A DNA stretch of 64,000 bases, taken from Promethearchaeota archaeon. GTDB taxonomy: Archaea; Asgardarchaeota; Lokiarchaeia; Sigynarchaeales; SOKP01. Under the pieces are notes generated by a model. The model worked only from the letters and a program-made list of their open reading frames with translations. It had not been told where the DNA came from and ran no database searches. The stretch spans positions 1 through 64,000 of the forward strand of contig JAUXAJ010000001.1 of the NCBI GenBank assembly GCA_030620005.1, read 5' to 3'. Shown here piece after piece: positions 1 through 8,642 of this stretch (positions within the stretch are counted from its first letter, which is position 1; each line of letters begins with the position of its first letter). A program made the position numbers and the translations under genes.

Positions 1-200
1 TGAAAAATAGTATCAACTTATCGTTAAAAATGGGCTGCGTATAGATGTAAAACTAGTACAAATTTTAAAGATACTAAAGTTTTAAATTAATAGAAACAAG
101 ATCTTTATTATTCTTTAGAAAAAATTACAAAACTTAAGTAATTAACTATTGCTATTTAACTAGAATAACTATTAACATTAACTTTTTTTGGTGAAAAATT

Positions 201-593
201 ATTAAACAAAAAACACATCAAGAAATAAATCCTAAGCTTAGTGGCGAGCTCGTAGAATTAAAAGAAGGTTATAGTAAGGTCAAGTTTCGAGCAATTGATG
301 AGATGGTCTGCGACAACACGGGATTGATTCACGGAGGATTTATTTTTAGTCTGGCAGATTACGCCGCAATGCTTGCTATTAATCATCCTAATGTGGTTTT
401 AGGAGGAGCAAGCGTAAAATTCTTGAAGCCCGTCGTGAAAGGAGACCAACTTAAAGCAATAGCACGATTATCTAAGGTCGATGGCAAAAAACAATTTGTT
501 GAAGTTGAGATCTTTAAAGAAGACACGTTGGTTTTTAACGGAGAATTTACCTGTTTTGTACCAAACCAGCACGTTCTAAAAAATATGTGTTGA
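201..593 (+). CDS. Hotdog-fold thioesterase (PaaI-like)
   Basis: Small hotdog-domain protein, probably an acyl-CoA thioesterase. The core GLIHGGFIFSLADYAAM is the typical PaaI-like active-site helix region, followed by the strands VVLGGASVKFLKPVVKGD and a long strand ending FNGEFTCFV. The first in-frame ATG is at 303, but the coding frame continues upstream to 195 with plausible hotdog sequence (ELVELKEGYSKVKFRAIDEM). There is no in-frame ATG, GTG or TTG before 303. A GGTGA ribosome site at 190-194 lies exactly six bases before an ATT at 201, so 201 is proposed as the start. The alternative is one surplus A in the run at 194-198, which would allow a GTG start at 191. Family call is firm; substrate is unknown. 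Confidence 0.75.
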   Translation: MKQKTHQEINPKLSGELVELKEGYSKVKFRAIDEMVCDNTGLIHGGFIFSLADYAAMLAINHPNVVLGGASVKFLKPVVKGDQLKAIARLSKVDGKKQFVEVEIFKEDTLVFNGEFTCFVPNQHVLKNMC

Positions 594-616
594 ACGTTTT
601 AACAGCAAAAGAAACG

Positions 617-1516
617 TTAAATTTCTAATTTAAAAAAATCTATGGCGTTTTTTACTGTTTTTTCGCTTACTACTGCTTGAGGGAGGTCGAGAACGTGCGC
701 AATTGCAGAAATAGAATATCTGACATTTGAAGGCACGTTAAACGGCCCTCTCTTGTAGGGATGTTGGTAATAACTATCTGTCTCTGTGACTAACGATTCG
801 ATAGAGGCGTCTTTTATCACGTCGCGCCACCTTTTGTAGCCAAATGCGGAACTAGGAACTGAAAGCGTATAACCTTGTTCTGACAGAATCTTTCCGTATT
901 CTTCAGGACCAGAAAAGCAATGCCACATTACTCTCTCTGGTCTTATTTTGTAATCGTTTAAAATCTTAATAATTTGCATGTTCGCTCCATTTTTTTTGTT
1001 GAATTGATGATCAGGATTATCCTTATCGTGCTCGTGTCTAGCAGCGTTTCTCACGTGCAAAACATAGGGTTTATCGTAATCTTCAGTTATTTCAAGAATC
1101 TTTTTAAATTCCTCAACCTGTTTATTTTTTTTTTCCAAAGTTTTTGCGTGGTGGAAATCTAATCCAATTTCACCAATAGCTGAATAACTTTCGGTGTTGC
1201 TTTCTATAAATTCTATCCATTTTTTCCATTCACCATGATATTTGTTCTTTGGAGTGTAGGTAACAGTTTGTGGAGCCCAGCCGCATGTAAAACCCATTTT
1301 CTCCTTATTCTTCATGAATTTTAGCGTTAAATTAAGCGTGTTCATATCAATGGAGCTTGTGATTAAATATAAACCTCCATTTTTAAAATATTCCGAATAT
1401 TGCACTTCATTAGGCGGCAATTTATCGTTTCTTGGACGAGGAAACGGAAGATGGCAATGCACATCGATGAATTTAAGTCCTATTTGTGGTTTGGGAATGT
1501 TTATCTTTTTTGACAT
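617..1516 (-). CDS. tatD: TatD-family metal-dependent hydrolase
   Basis: TIM-barrel amidohydrolase of the TatD DNase/deoxyribonuclease family, about 299 residues, full length for the family. Metal-binding motifs appear in order: DVHCHL near residue 19, GEIGLDFH in the middle, HVRNA, WHCFSG and VTETDS, followed by the P..RG and N-V-P substrate-loop residues near the C-terminus. It probably acts as a cytoplasmic 3'-5' exonuclease. It is convergent with the hotdog gene, only 23 bases away. No ribosome site is visible before the ATG, so a leaderless message is likely. Confidence 0.9.
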   Translation of the reverse strand: MSKKINIPKPQIGLKFIDVHCHLPFPRPRNDKLPPNEVQYSEYFKNGGLYLITSSIDMNTLNLTLKFMKNKEKMGFTCGWAPQTVTYTPKNKYHGEWKKWIEFIESNTESYSAIGEIGLDFHHAKTLEKKNKQVEEFKKILEITEDYDKPYVLHVRNAARHEHDKDNPDHQFNKKNGANMQIIKILNDYKIRPERVMWHCFSGPEEYGKILSEQGYTLSVPSSAFGYKRWRDVIKDASIESLVTETDSYYQHPYKRGPFNVPSNVRYSISAIAHVLDLPQAVVSEKTVKNAIDFFKLEI

Positions 1517-1652
1517 TTTCGATTTGGGAAGATTACTTTGACATTATATTATCTAATTTTGTTTGTTATGAATAATGAATGAAATAATTATATGAATAAA
1601 AAATCATATATCTAAAAATAGAAAATCAAATTAAAGTAGAGCCAAAACTATT

Positions 1653-1838
1653 ATGAAAAAAATTTGTTACATGTCAGCTTATGAAATAAAGGAAAAAATT
1701 ATTTCACAAGAATTAACATCTCAAGAAATTGGAATGTAAATAATCGCCCCACAATTAGACGAATCCACGCTTCTTCAAGTATCAAAAAGATTTGAAGAAA
1801 TAGCTCCATGGCAAAATAAAACCCCTAAATTTAATTAA
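1653..1838 (+). pseudogene. Fossil of an amidase (GatA-like signature family)
   Basis: About 60 codons remain of a gene that is normally about 470 codons. The first part (YEIKEKIISQELTSQEI) resembles the N-terminal helix of amidase-signature enzymes. It is fused directly to IIAPQLDESTLLQVSKRFEE...PWQNKTP, which matches the conserved C-terminal end of the same family (usually G-[LM]-Q-IIAPQFDE-TLL). A TAA at 1737-1739 lies between GM and IIAP, exactly where the family has Gln, so CAA to TAA is the simplest change. The catalytic Ser-Ser-Lys core is deleted. No function is expected. Confidence 0.65.
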
Positions 1839-1954
1839 AAAAAAGTTATTTTTCTTGCTCAAGCTTTCTTGCTTAAAATATAAGAATTGATGAACTTTAG
1901 TTATATCTAAAAAAGATAAATATTCAAAAATAATTATTCAAAATAAGAAATATT

Positions 1955-1965
1955 TTTTATATATA
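1955..1965 (+). promoter_or_regulatory. TATA-like box for the methyltransferase gene
   Basis: TTTTATATATA ends about 25 bases before the ATG at 1990, the normal distance between an archaeal TATA box and the transcription start. The ATG has no ribosome site, so a leaderless transcript fits. Confidence 0.45.
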
Positions 1966-1989
1966 GAATTTGTTAATAAAGATAAAAAA

Positions 1990-2763
1990 ATGATTGAAAA
2001 AAAAACGAATAAGGAAAATAGAGCAAAGAAAGAATTTAATTTTTTATATGGGTTGAAGAATAGTCAGTCTTATCTAGATATTTGTCGAAAAGTCTACGGA
2101 GATGATTTTCCCGAGGAGGTCAGCCCTAATAGTTTCGTTACGATGACTGATCTGCGAAATATAGTAAGATATCTCAATGTCGGACAGGGAGACACTTTTA
2201 TTGATGTGGGATGTGGTAGAGGGGGGCCAGGATTATGGATAGCGCGTGAAAAGGATTCAAATTATATGGGAATTGATATATCTGAAAGCGCTGTAGAAAA
2301 AGCGTCACAACGTGCAATAAATCTGGGACTTAAAGATAAAGCCTGCTTCCAAATAGGGGATATATGTGAAACAAATTTTCCTGATAATTTCTTTGATGGG
2401 GCAATTAGTATCGATACTTTTTTATATATACCAGACATATTAGCGGGATTATGTGAAGTGGCGAGAATTTTGCGTTCGGATGCATTGTTTATATTTACCA
2501 CTTGGGAAAAGAAAAGACCGAGTAAGGTGAACGATTATCGTCTTTTCCTTCAAAAAGCGGGATTTAAAATTGAGATTTATGATGAAACCCCAGATTGGGA
2601 ACGCCGACAATATATGGTTTACAAATCTGTTCTTGAATCTAAAGAAAGATTTATCAATGAGATGGGAGTGAATGGAGCACGTCCATATATTTATGAGGCA
2701 AAAAACTATTTGCCTGTTCTAAAGTATATGAGAAGAATATTCGTTGTCGCTGAGAAATTTTGA
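1990..2763 (+). CDS. Class I SAM-dependent methyltransferase
   Basis: 257-residue Rossmann-fold methyltransferase. Motif I is FIDVGCGRGGPGLWIA (residues 76-91), followed by the acidic end of strand 2 (MGIDIS), motif II with GDICETNFPDNFFDGAISIDTFLYI, and LRSDALFIFTTWE. The layout resembles small-molecule methyltransferases of the UbiE/sterol type, with a C-terminal cap region. The substrate cannot be read from the sequence. The gene stands alone, with a TATA-like box upstream. Confidence 0.8.
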   Translation: MIEKKTNKENRAKKEFNFLYGLKNSQSYLDICRKVYGDDFPEEVSPNSFVTMTDLRNIVRYLNVGQGDTFIDVGCGRGGPGLWIAREKDSNYMGIDISESAVEKASQRAINLGLKDKACFQIGDICETNFPDNFFDGAISIDTFLYIPDILAGLCEVARILRSDALFIFTTWEKKRPSKVNDYRLFLQKAGFKIEIYDETPDWERRQYMVYKSVLESKERFINEMGVNGARPYIYEAKNYLPVLKYMRRIFVVAEKF

Positions 2764-2886
2764 TCTTTTTTATTATTATGTCTTATCTTTAAATTTCTAA
2801 AAAAAAAATTTATTTGAGAGGATGATTACTTTTTCTTTAGATTTATGTTAAACAATTATTTTTAAGATATAATTTTTATTCTATAA

Positions 2887-3561
2887 GTGATCATCGTGGA
2901 AAAAGTCGAGGAACAATATGAAAAAATCATTGATACATTTCCAAACGCAATTTTGATGAATAATTTTATTTTTCACATCAGAATTCACGCGATAAATGAG
3001 AGTTATATTGATATTGATTATAAAAATTATCCAAAAAAACCTAAGGTTAAATTAATTAACCCAGATGGTCAGACTTATAAAAAGCTAGACGTGATGATTT
3101 CTTCTTTAAAGAATTGGAAAAAAAGCCGTGCCACTTCGATTGTTGAACTCATTAATGAAATATTAAAATTTATTAACGGCATGCTTTACAATAGCATCAA
3201 CATCAAAAAAGAAATTCTCGAGGGCATTCTTGGTCTATGTAAACATCAGCATCCAAGAGAAATATTAGGGCTCTTAAGAATGGAGAACGCTGTCGTATCA
3301 GAGTTCATATTACCGCCTGGAGCGCTAACTTCCGAAAATTCTGGAGTATTTTTTCCAAACAGAATGCCTTTAGATAATTCGATTGAAGGAACAGTACATT
3401 CGCATCCAACGGGAAACGTTAACCCTTCTCCCACTGATCTTAACGGAATTTTTAAAAAACTGCGTTTTCATTTCATTATTGGGTATCCTTATAGTGATTT
3501 AAGTTGCGTAAAGTGCTACGATAGAATTGGCGACGAGTTAGATTTTAAAATAATTGATTAA
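2887..3561 (+). CDS. E2/RWD-like domain fused to JAMM metalloprotease
   Basis: Two-domain protein of 224 residues. The C-terminal half (about 105-224) is a JAMM/MPN+ peptidase: Glu125 in HPREILGLL, then H171-S-H173, seven residues, S181-x-x-D184, the complete zinc motif of deubiquitinases such as Rpn11. The N-terminal half (about 5-98) looks like a ubiquitin-conjugating/RWD fold: strand FIFHIRIHA, strand YIDIDYKNYPKKPKVKLI with the YP-x-x-P signature, and NWKKSRATSIVELINEIL matching the final E2 helices. No cysteine lies where an E2 nucleophile would be, so it is probably a non-catalytic E2 variant or RWD adaptor. Start is GTG at 2887, with a second GTG at 2896. The JAMM call is firm, the N-terminal fold is inferred. 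Confidence 0.8.
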   Translation: MIIVEKVEEQYEKIIDTFPNAILMNNFIFHIRIHAINESYIDIDYKNYPKKPKVKLINPDGQTYKKLDVMISSLKNWKKSRATSIVELINEILKFINGMLYNSINIKKEILEGILGLCKHQHPREILGLLRMENAVVSEFILPPGALTSENSGVFFPNRMPLDNSIEGTVHSHPTGNVNPSPTDLNGIFKKLRFHFIIGYPYSDLSCVKCYDRIGDELDFKIID

Positions 3562-3830
3562 GGCATTATTCTCTTGATCTTAGACACGAATTCTCTTTAA
3601 TAGATGTCTAATTTAGGGTAATTTTTTTATTAATTTTTTACCATTTGTAGATTTATTTTACCACAATATTTTTAATGCCAAATTTTTTTATAAAAATATA
3701 TTTAAAAACTTTTCTATTTGTGTACATTTATTAATAACTTCTATCTTGATAATAATATAAATAATAAAAAAAAGGGAAGGTCATCGCAGTTAAATATAAA
3801 AAAGGATATAGGGGAATATTCGAAAGTTGC

Positions 3831-4043
3831 TTGTCGAAGGGAATTGACAACCTAAAAGTTCATAGGTATTCAGAAGATGAAGTAATAAAGGCAATCATAA
3901 GAAACATACCTAAAGATGAGGAAGGAATAGTGGAAATTTACGAAATCAATTTTAAAACGAGAGAAAGGCGATTATGTAAAAAAATTATTATTGTTAACGA
4001 ACTTTTCTTATCTAAAAAAGAGCATGAAATAGCCATTTTTTAA
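3831..4043 (+). CDS. Small hypothetical protein, start uncertain
   Basis: Unrecognised basic protein of about 70 residues from a TTG at 3831. The frame stays open upstream to 3768 (reading KVIAVKYKKGYRGIFESC before the TTG), and that stretch looks coding, but it holds no ATG or GTG. The true start could be further upstream at a non-standard codon behind the GGAAGG at 3775-3780, or the 5' end may be damaged. The mixed charged and hydrophobic pattern (EDEVIKAIIRNIPKDEEGIV) suggests a small globular protein. Confidence 0.45.
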   Translation: MSKGIDNLKVHRYSEDEVIKAIIRNIPKDEEGIVEIYEINFKTRERRLCKKIIIVNELFLSKKEHEIAIF

Positions 4044-4116
4044 AAACGATTCAATGATCTCAATACATGCCACGATATTACATCGTTAAATATTTATCTT
4101 TGCTTCTATTTTTGAC

Positions 4117-4260
4117 ATGGAACTATTTGAAGTAGAAGCAGAACTGTACAATTCCAAGATGAGATTGTTTTCATGGATTTTTGAAGAAATTCAAATCCAT
4201 CCTGAGAAGTCAAGGGAGCTAATAAACCAAAAAGGTCAAGAATTACCTTTAAATCTATAA
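4117..4260 (+). CDS. Small acidic protein, 47 residues
   Basis: Short open frame beginning MELFEVEAELYNSKM and ending ELPLNL, probably one or two amphipathic helices. It is not recognised. A TATA-like AAATATTTATC at 4087-4098 sits about 20 bases before the ATG, which would suit a leaderless transcript, and there is no ribosome site. It could still be chance coding in A+T-rich DNA. Confidence 0.4.
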   Translation: MELFEVEAELYNSKMRLFSWIFEEIQIHPEKSRELINQKGQELPLNL

Positions 4261-4359
4261 AATTCTAACATTCTTTTTTATGAGCATTACTAATCAAATT
4301 TTAAAATCATTTCTTAACGATAAAAAAAATTGGTTCTTATTAAATTTCAAAATAATCTT

Positions 4360-4374
4360 AAAAAAAAAAAAAAA
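4360..4374 (-). terminator. Poly-T termination tract after the alcohol dehydrogenase
   Basis: A run of 15 A on the plus strand is a T15 tract on the transcribed minus strand, 8 bases beyond the stop codon of the dehydrogenase. Oligo-T tracts are sufficient for archaeal RNA polymerase termination. Confidence 0.5.
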
Positions 4375-4381
4375 TTAGGAT

Positions 4382-5401
4382 TTATTCAATTACAATGACT
4401 ATCTTAATTTCTTCGTGAGGTGGATTTGATAAAATTTTAAAAGCTTCAGGAACTTCATCCAAATTGATTCTTTTTGTAATGATAGGGTTTAAGTTAATTT
4501 TTTTTTGTTCTAATAATTTGATTGCAGTTTTCCAGTTATCTTGGGTGTAACTAAACACGCCCCTCATCGAGATATTTTTCAACATCAATTGCATGAACCC
4601 TTTCATTTCAAAAGGCTCCACATGAATCCCAATAACCATAATCGTGGTCCCTTTTCTTGCTAATTGTAACGAGGTCATGAAGGTATCTGGTATACCGACA
4701 CAATCAAAAATGTGATCAGGACCTATCTTTTTTGTAAGCTTGTTGATTCTGCCCCATTTTTTCGGATCAAGGACATGATCAGCTCCTACATCCAAGGCTT
4801 TTTTCTGTTTTGATTCGACTGGTTCTATTGCAAATATTTCACTTGCTCCTGCTGCTCTTAACACTTGGATTGTCATCAATCCAATTGTACCTGCTCCAAA
4901 TACAACGGCGTTCTCCCCAATTTTAAGATTGGAGGTTTGAACGGCAAAAACAGCAATTGCTAAAGGCTCAACTAATGCTCCTTCTACATATGAAATGGAA
5001 TCAGGTAATCGATGGAGACGCTCTTCTATTACGTTTAAATATTCCGCTAGGGCTCCGTTAGTCGTTAGTCCTAATCCGCTTCCGCTCCACTTGCACATGT
5101 TCTCACCGTAATTATTACAACCGTAGCAATCAAAACAAGGTAAATTAGGATTTGCCGTAACTCTATCTCCAACCTTCCATTTTTTTACTTTTTCACCAAC
5201 TTCAACAATTTCTCCTGCAAATTCATGTCCTAACACGATATTTCTTGATTGCAATGCTCCTGTCTCGTACGATTCTATATCCGAGCCACAAATACCACAG
5301 GACTTAATTTTCAATAAGACTTCGTCAGGTTTTATTTCTGGCTTTGGTAAATCGTCCATAACCTTAATTTCATGAACATCTGTAAAGATTGCTCCCTTCA
5401 A
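4382..5401 (-). CDS. Zinc-dependent alcohol/sugar dehydrogenase (MDR family)
   Basis: 339-residue medium-chain dehydrogenase. The catalytic zinc site is CGICGSD near residue 36 with GHEFAGEIVEVG. The structural zinc lobe has four cysteines (PCFDCYGCNNYGENMC), and the NAD(P) Rossmann turn is GAGTIGLM. It resembles threonine/sorbitol dehydrogenases more than ethanol dehydrogenases. The start is a TTG preceded by GGGATGA. The TPP enzyme lies upstream on the same strand, 115 bases away, so the two may be functionally linked but are probably transcribed separately. Confidence 0.88.
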   Translation of the reverse strand: MKGAIFTDVHEIKVMDDLPKPEIKPDEVLLKIKSCGICGSDIESYETGALQSRNIVLGHEFAGEIVEVGEKVKKWKVGDRVTANPNLPCFDCYGCNNYGENMCKWSGSGLGLTTNGALAEYLNVIEERLHRLPDSISYVEGALVEPLAIAVFAVQTSNLKIGENAVVFGAGTIGLMTIQVLRAAGASEIFAIEPVESKQKKALDVGADHVLDPKKWGRINKLTKKIGPDHIFDCVGIPDTFMTSLQLARKGTTIMVIGIHVEPFEMKGFMQLMLKNISMRGVFSYTQDNWKTAIKLLEQKKINLNPIITKRINLDEVPEAFKILSNPPHEEIKIVIVIE

Positions 5402-5515
5402 TATATCATCCCTATTTTTTTTCCATAATTATTAATATAAAATCAATTTTAAATCTTAATTATAATATAGAACTCATGAAAATTTTAAAAAAAAAATTTA
5501 ATAGAATTTGATGTT

Positions 5516-7237
5516 TCACAGAACTCCCATGCTTAAAAGCAATTTTGTGGCGTCTGGTGTTTGAAAAGCGATTTTTACATCAAGTACCGCTGGTTTACCT
5601 GAGTTCTTAGCTCGTTCAAGGGCAGGTTTAATTTCGTTGGGATCTGTCACGACTTCACCATAACAACCGAAACCTTCAGCACATTTAGCATAATCAAATT
5701 CAGGTAAGTCTACGTCGATATAATGCTTTTTCATGGCAAGTTTCTGTCCAGATTTAATCATTCCCCAAGCGTTATTATTTGCAATAACAAATATGAGGTT
5801 TTTTAATCCTAATCTAACAGTAGTCTCTAAATCTTGAATGTTAATCATGAAACTGCCATCTCCCGAAATCGTTATTACTTGCTTATCAGGTTTTGCGAGC
5901 CCACATCCAATTCCATAGCCCACAGATACACCCAAGTGGCCCATTCCAACTGGTTGTAATGTCGAAATTGGAGCTCGAACCTTGTAAAAGTCAATCTGTT
6001 CAACGACAAAAGCTGTAATGTCGCCACCATCAAGAATTAAAAGGGCATCCTCATCAATCCATTCAAGAACTTCCTTGATCAATCTTTTTGGTTGAATTGG
6101 AATTTTATCTCTTGATGCCTTTTTATTCGTGGAATCGATGCTTTTTTGTCTCAAAGCGACGAGAGTATCTAACCAATCTCTTTTCTCGACCTTGTTAGTC
6201 TTTTTTACTACCTCAAGAATTTGTTTTAAAAACATCTTGCAGTCTCCCACGATGCCTAATTCGACTGGTTTAGCGCGTCCTATTATAGTAGAATCAATAT
6301 CAACCTGAATCATTCGTTGAGTATTTTTCCAGAAAGGCTCTTCACCGTGGCCTAATGAATACCCAAATTTACACCCAAGAGTTAAAATCACGTCAGACTC
6401 GGCTGCTGCTGTCAAGCCTGGTCCAGCCACAGATGCTCCTATATAACATGGAGATTTAAACGAAAGCGAACCGATTCCCATGAGGGAGGTTAATACTGGA
6501 ATTCGTAAATATTCTGCAAATTCTTGCAATTCGTTCCAAGCTTCTGCCCGAGAAACTCCACCACCAGATATGATCAATGGCTTTTCAGCATTCAACAGGA
6601 GATCCAAGGATTTTTTAATTGATTCGTTATCAATAGCGGGTTTACTAAAAGCTCGATATCTCTCCGGAGGTAAGATCGGGATTTTATCCTCTTCAATCTC
6701 AGCAAGAAAAGCGTCTTCGTATATTTCTAATAAAACAGGTCTTGGACGACCACCAGTTGCCTCACGAAATACTTTCTGAACTGCTCCCGGAATTTTTTCT
6801 ATATCACGAATGCTTATTTGGTATTTAGTTATCGGTTTAAACATAGTTACTTGGTCAAGATTATCTTGTAACGTAAAGCTGTCTTCAAACTTGCTATGTA
6901 CCTGCGGAACAATAGCGACTACCGGTATGTTATCGCTCCACGCCGTTCCAATTCCGGGGACGAGATGTAAAGCACCCGGACCCACCGTACCAAAGCATAC
7001 TCCAGGTTTGTTAGTCACTCTCGCGTAAGCATCGGCTGCGTGAGCTGCGGCTTGTTCGTGCCTGAATAAAACCGTTTGAATGCCTTCTTCTTTACCCCAA
7101 CGATAAACAGCATCGTACATGTTTAAGAATTGTCCGCCTGGTATGCCAAACATGAATTTAACATTTTCTTTAAGGAGGCATTTTATTAAGACATCGCCCC
7201 CATTGATTTTTTTCTTTTCCTCAGCCATATTTTGCAC
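5516..7237 (-). CDS. Acetolactate-synthase-like TPP-dependent enzyme
   Basis: 573-residue thiamine-pyrophosphate enzyme of the acetolactate synthase/POX family. The activating Glu lies in LFRHEQAAAHAADAYAR near residue 60. The central FAD/nucleotide-type domain has PLIISGGGVSRA, and the TPP/Mg motif is GDGSFMINIQDLETTVR followed by IFVIANNNAWG. Length is full for an ilvB-type large subunit. No ilvN regulatory subunit is next to it, and KARI-like genes are 37 kb away and divergent, so a role in branched-chain amino acid synthesis is not certain. Other options are a 2-oxoacid decarboxylase or carboligase. The start is GTG, with an internal ATG three codons on. Confidence 0.85.
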   Translation of the reverse strand: MQNMAEEKKKINGGDVLIKCLLKENVKFMFGIPGGQFLNMYDAVYRWGKEEGIQTVLFRHEQAAAHAADAYARVTNKPGVCFGTVGPGALHLVPGIGTAWSDNIPVVAIVPQVHSKFEDSFTLQDNLDQVTMFKPITKYQISIRDIEKIPGAVQKVFREATGGRPRPVLLEIYEDAFLAEIEEDKIPILPPERYRAFSKPAIDNESIKKSLDLLLNAEKPLIISGGGVSRAEAWNELQEFAEYLRIPVLTSLMGIGSLSFKSPCYIGASVAGPGLTAAAESDVILTLGCKFGYSLGHGEEPFWKNTQRMIQVDIDSTIIGRAKPVELGIVGDCKMFLKQILEVVKKTNKVEKRDWLDTLVALRQKSIDSTNKKASRDKIPIQPKRLIKEVLEWIDEDALLILDGGDITAFVVEQIDFYKVRAPISTLQPVGMGHLGVSVGYGIGCGLAKPDKQVITISGDGSFMINIQDLETTVRLGLKNLIFVIANNNAWGMIKSGQKLAMKKHYIDVDLPEFDYAKCAEGFGCYGEVVTDPNEIKPALERAKNSGKPAVLDVKIAFQTPDATKLLLSMGVL

Positions 7238-7343
7238 TTTTAAAATTTTTAATTTTATTATAAATGGTATTTTATTTTATTTCTTTATATAATTAACTAA
7301 TCTTGGAAATATAGAGCAAGGGGTAATTTTCATAGTCCGACCT

Positions 7344-8474
7344 TTAAATTTTAAACAACTCGAGAGAATTTAAAAACGGTTTTAACGATTGCGGAATTTT
7401 ATGGATCTTATTGCTACTTAATTTCAATTTAGTTAAGCACTTTAGATTTGCTATAATTTCTGGAATTTCTTGAATATCGTTATGTCTTAAATCTAAATAC
7501 TTAAGGGAACTGAGAGAGCCTATTACTTCTGGAACTACTCGAATGTTATTGTGGCTTAAATTTAGATTTTGAAGCGTTTTGAGTTTGCCAATTGATACAG
7601 GAATTTCTTGAATGTCATTACCGCTTAAATTCAGACTCCTTATTGAAGTAAGCGAACCGATTGATTCAGGAATTTTAAAATGGTTGTTTGATTCACGTCT
7701 AAATTCTTTAATTGAAGTGAGAAACAAATCAACATGCTTTAATTTTGAAAACGAATCAATATTTTCTAAATTTTCTCTCAAAAATTTCCAATTAAAAAAA
7801 TTAAAATTCAGTATTTCAATGCGTTTATTCTTAATTTTGAGCCATGACTCATTATTTTTAAAGTTTTTTAAAGATTTATAATATTCATACATCTTGCTGT
7901 CAATTTGAAAATCCTTCTTGCCTTTAGTAAACATGACTTCTAAATCCAAGATAAATCTCGCCTCTTCAGGGACGATGCCCATGTCTAAAGAAAGATTGTT
8001 AATTTTTTTCTTCAATTCTATATTAATAAGCTCTAAATATGGTCCTTTTACGTTTTCAAGCAGATCAAAAATAGTTTGCATTAATAGAGGTGAATTATCG
8101 TGCTGAATTGCCCAAATCAAAGAATTCATTCCCTCTTTAATGAAACTCAGAATTATTACCCTTGCAGACCTGCTTCTAACCAGGGGATTTTCATCAGAAA
8201 TCAAGCAATTCTCAAGAATTTTGAATAATTTATTAGAATAAGAGCCCATTTTTTCAAGCAATTCTATGCATCTCATTCGGACTTCAGCGTTGTTACTTTC
8301 TTCGATTAATGAAATGAATAGATCAGTAGCAGTAGTTCTATTTAATTTGTTACTTAAGAATTCACCATAAACTTTTTCTGGCGCTAACGATTTCTTGAGT
8401 TTATTTCTCATTTCTTTCTTAATTCTAATTTTTGGTATATAGATTTTAAATCCGATTATAGCACGATAATACAT
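7344..8474 (-). CDS. HEAT-like plus leucine-rich repeat protein
   Basis: 376-residue repeat protein. The N-terminal half is helical HEAT/armadillo-like (TTATDLFISLIEESNNAEVRMRCIELLEKMG, then NPLVRSRSARVIILSFIKEG, cut here for brevity). The C-terminal part holds about five 23-residue LRRs of the pattern IPxSIGxLxxLxxLNLSxNxI, giving a short solenoid. No catalytic domain or signal peptide was seen. It probably acts as a protein-binding scaffold in the cytoplasm. The first residues (MYYRAIIGFKIYIP) may be mis-assigned and a start further in is possible. Confidence 0.75.
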   Translation of the reverse strand: MYYRAIIGFKIYIPKIRIKKEMRNKLKKSLAPEKVYGEFLSNKLNRTTATDLFISLIEESNNAEVRMRCIELLEKMGSYSNKLFKILENCLISDENPLVRSRSARVIILSFIKEGMNSLIWAIQHDNSPLLMQTIFDLLENVKGPYLELINIELKKKINNLSLDMGIVPEEARFILDLEVMFTKGKKDFQIDSKMYEYYKSLKNFKNNESWLKIKNKRIEILNFNFFNWKFLRENLENIDSFSKLKHVDLFLTSIKEFRRESNNHFKIPESIGSLTSIRSLNLSGNDIQEIPVSIGKLKTLQNLNLSHNNIRVVPEVIGSLSSLKYLDLRHNDIQEIPEIIANLKCLTKLKLSSNKIHKIPQSLKPFLNSLELFKI

Positions 8475-8584
8475 GAATGCTCTTCGCTAATATTTATATA
8501 ATGTGAAGCTCCTTAAATTCTTACACTTTTTACTTATTTGAAACTTCTAAAAAGAGACAATTGGAAATTTTCAAGAAGAGTTTT

Positions 8585-8623
8585 AAAAAAAAAAAATATT
8601 GAAGAAAGATTTCAAAATCTTTC
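8585..8623 (-). terminator. Hairpin plus poly-T terminator of the coiled-coil gene
   Basis: On the minus strand, the perfect inverted repeat GAAAGATTT / AAATCTTTC (8604-8623, two-base loop) is followed after a few bases by T12 (8585-8596). It lies 20 bases past the stop of the coiled-coil gene and resembles a bacterial intrinsic terminator. Confidence 0.6.
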
Positions 8624-8642
8624 TTTTATTTCTCCATTAACT

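Noticed and set aside
5516..7028. Plus-strand frames at 6480-6779 and 6810-7028
   Set aside because: They lie wholly opposite the TPP enzyme gene and carry no independent signals. They are antisense shadows.
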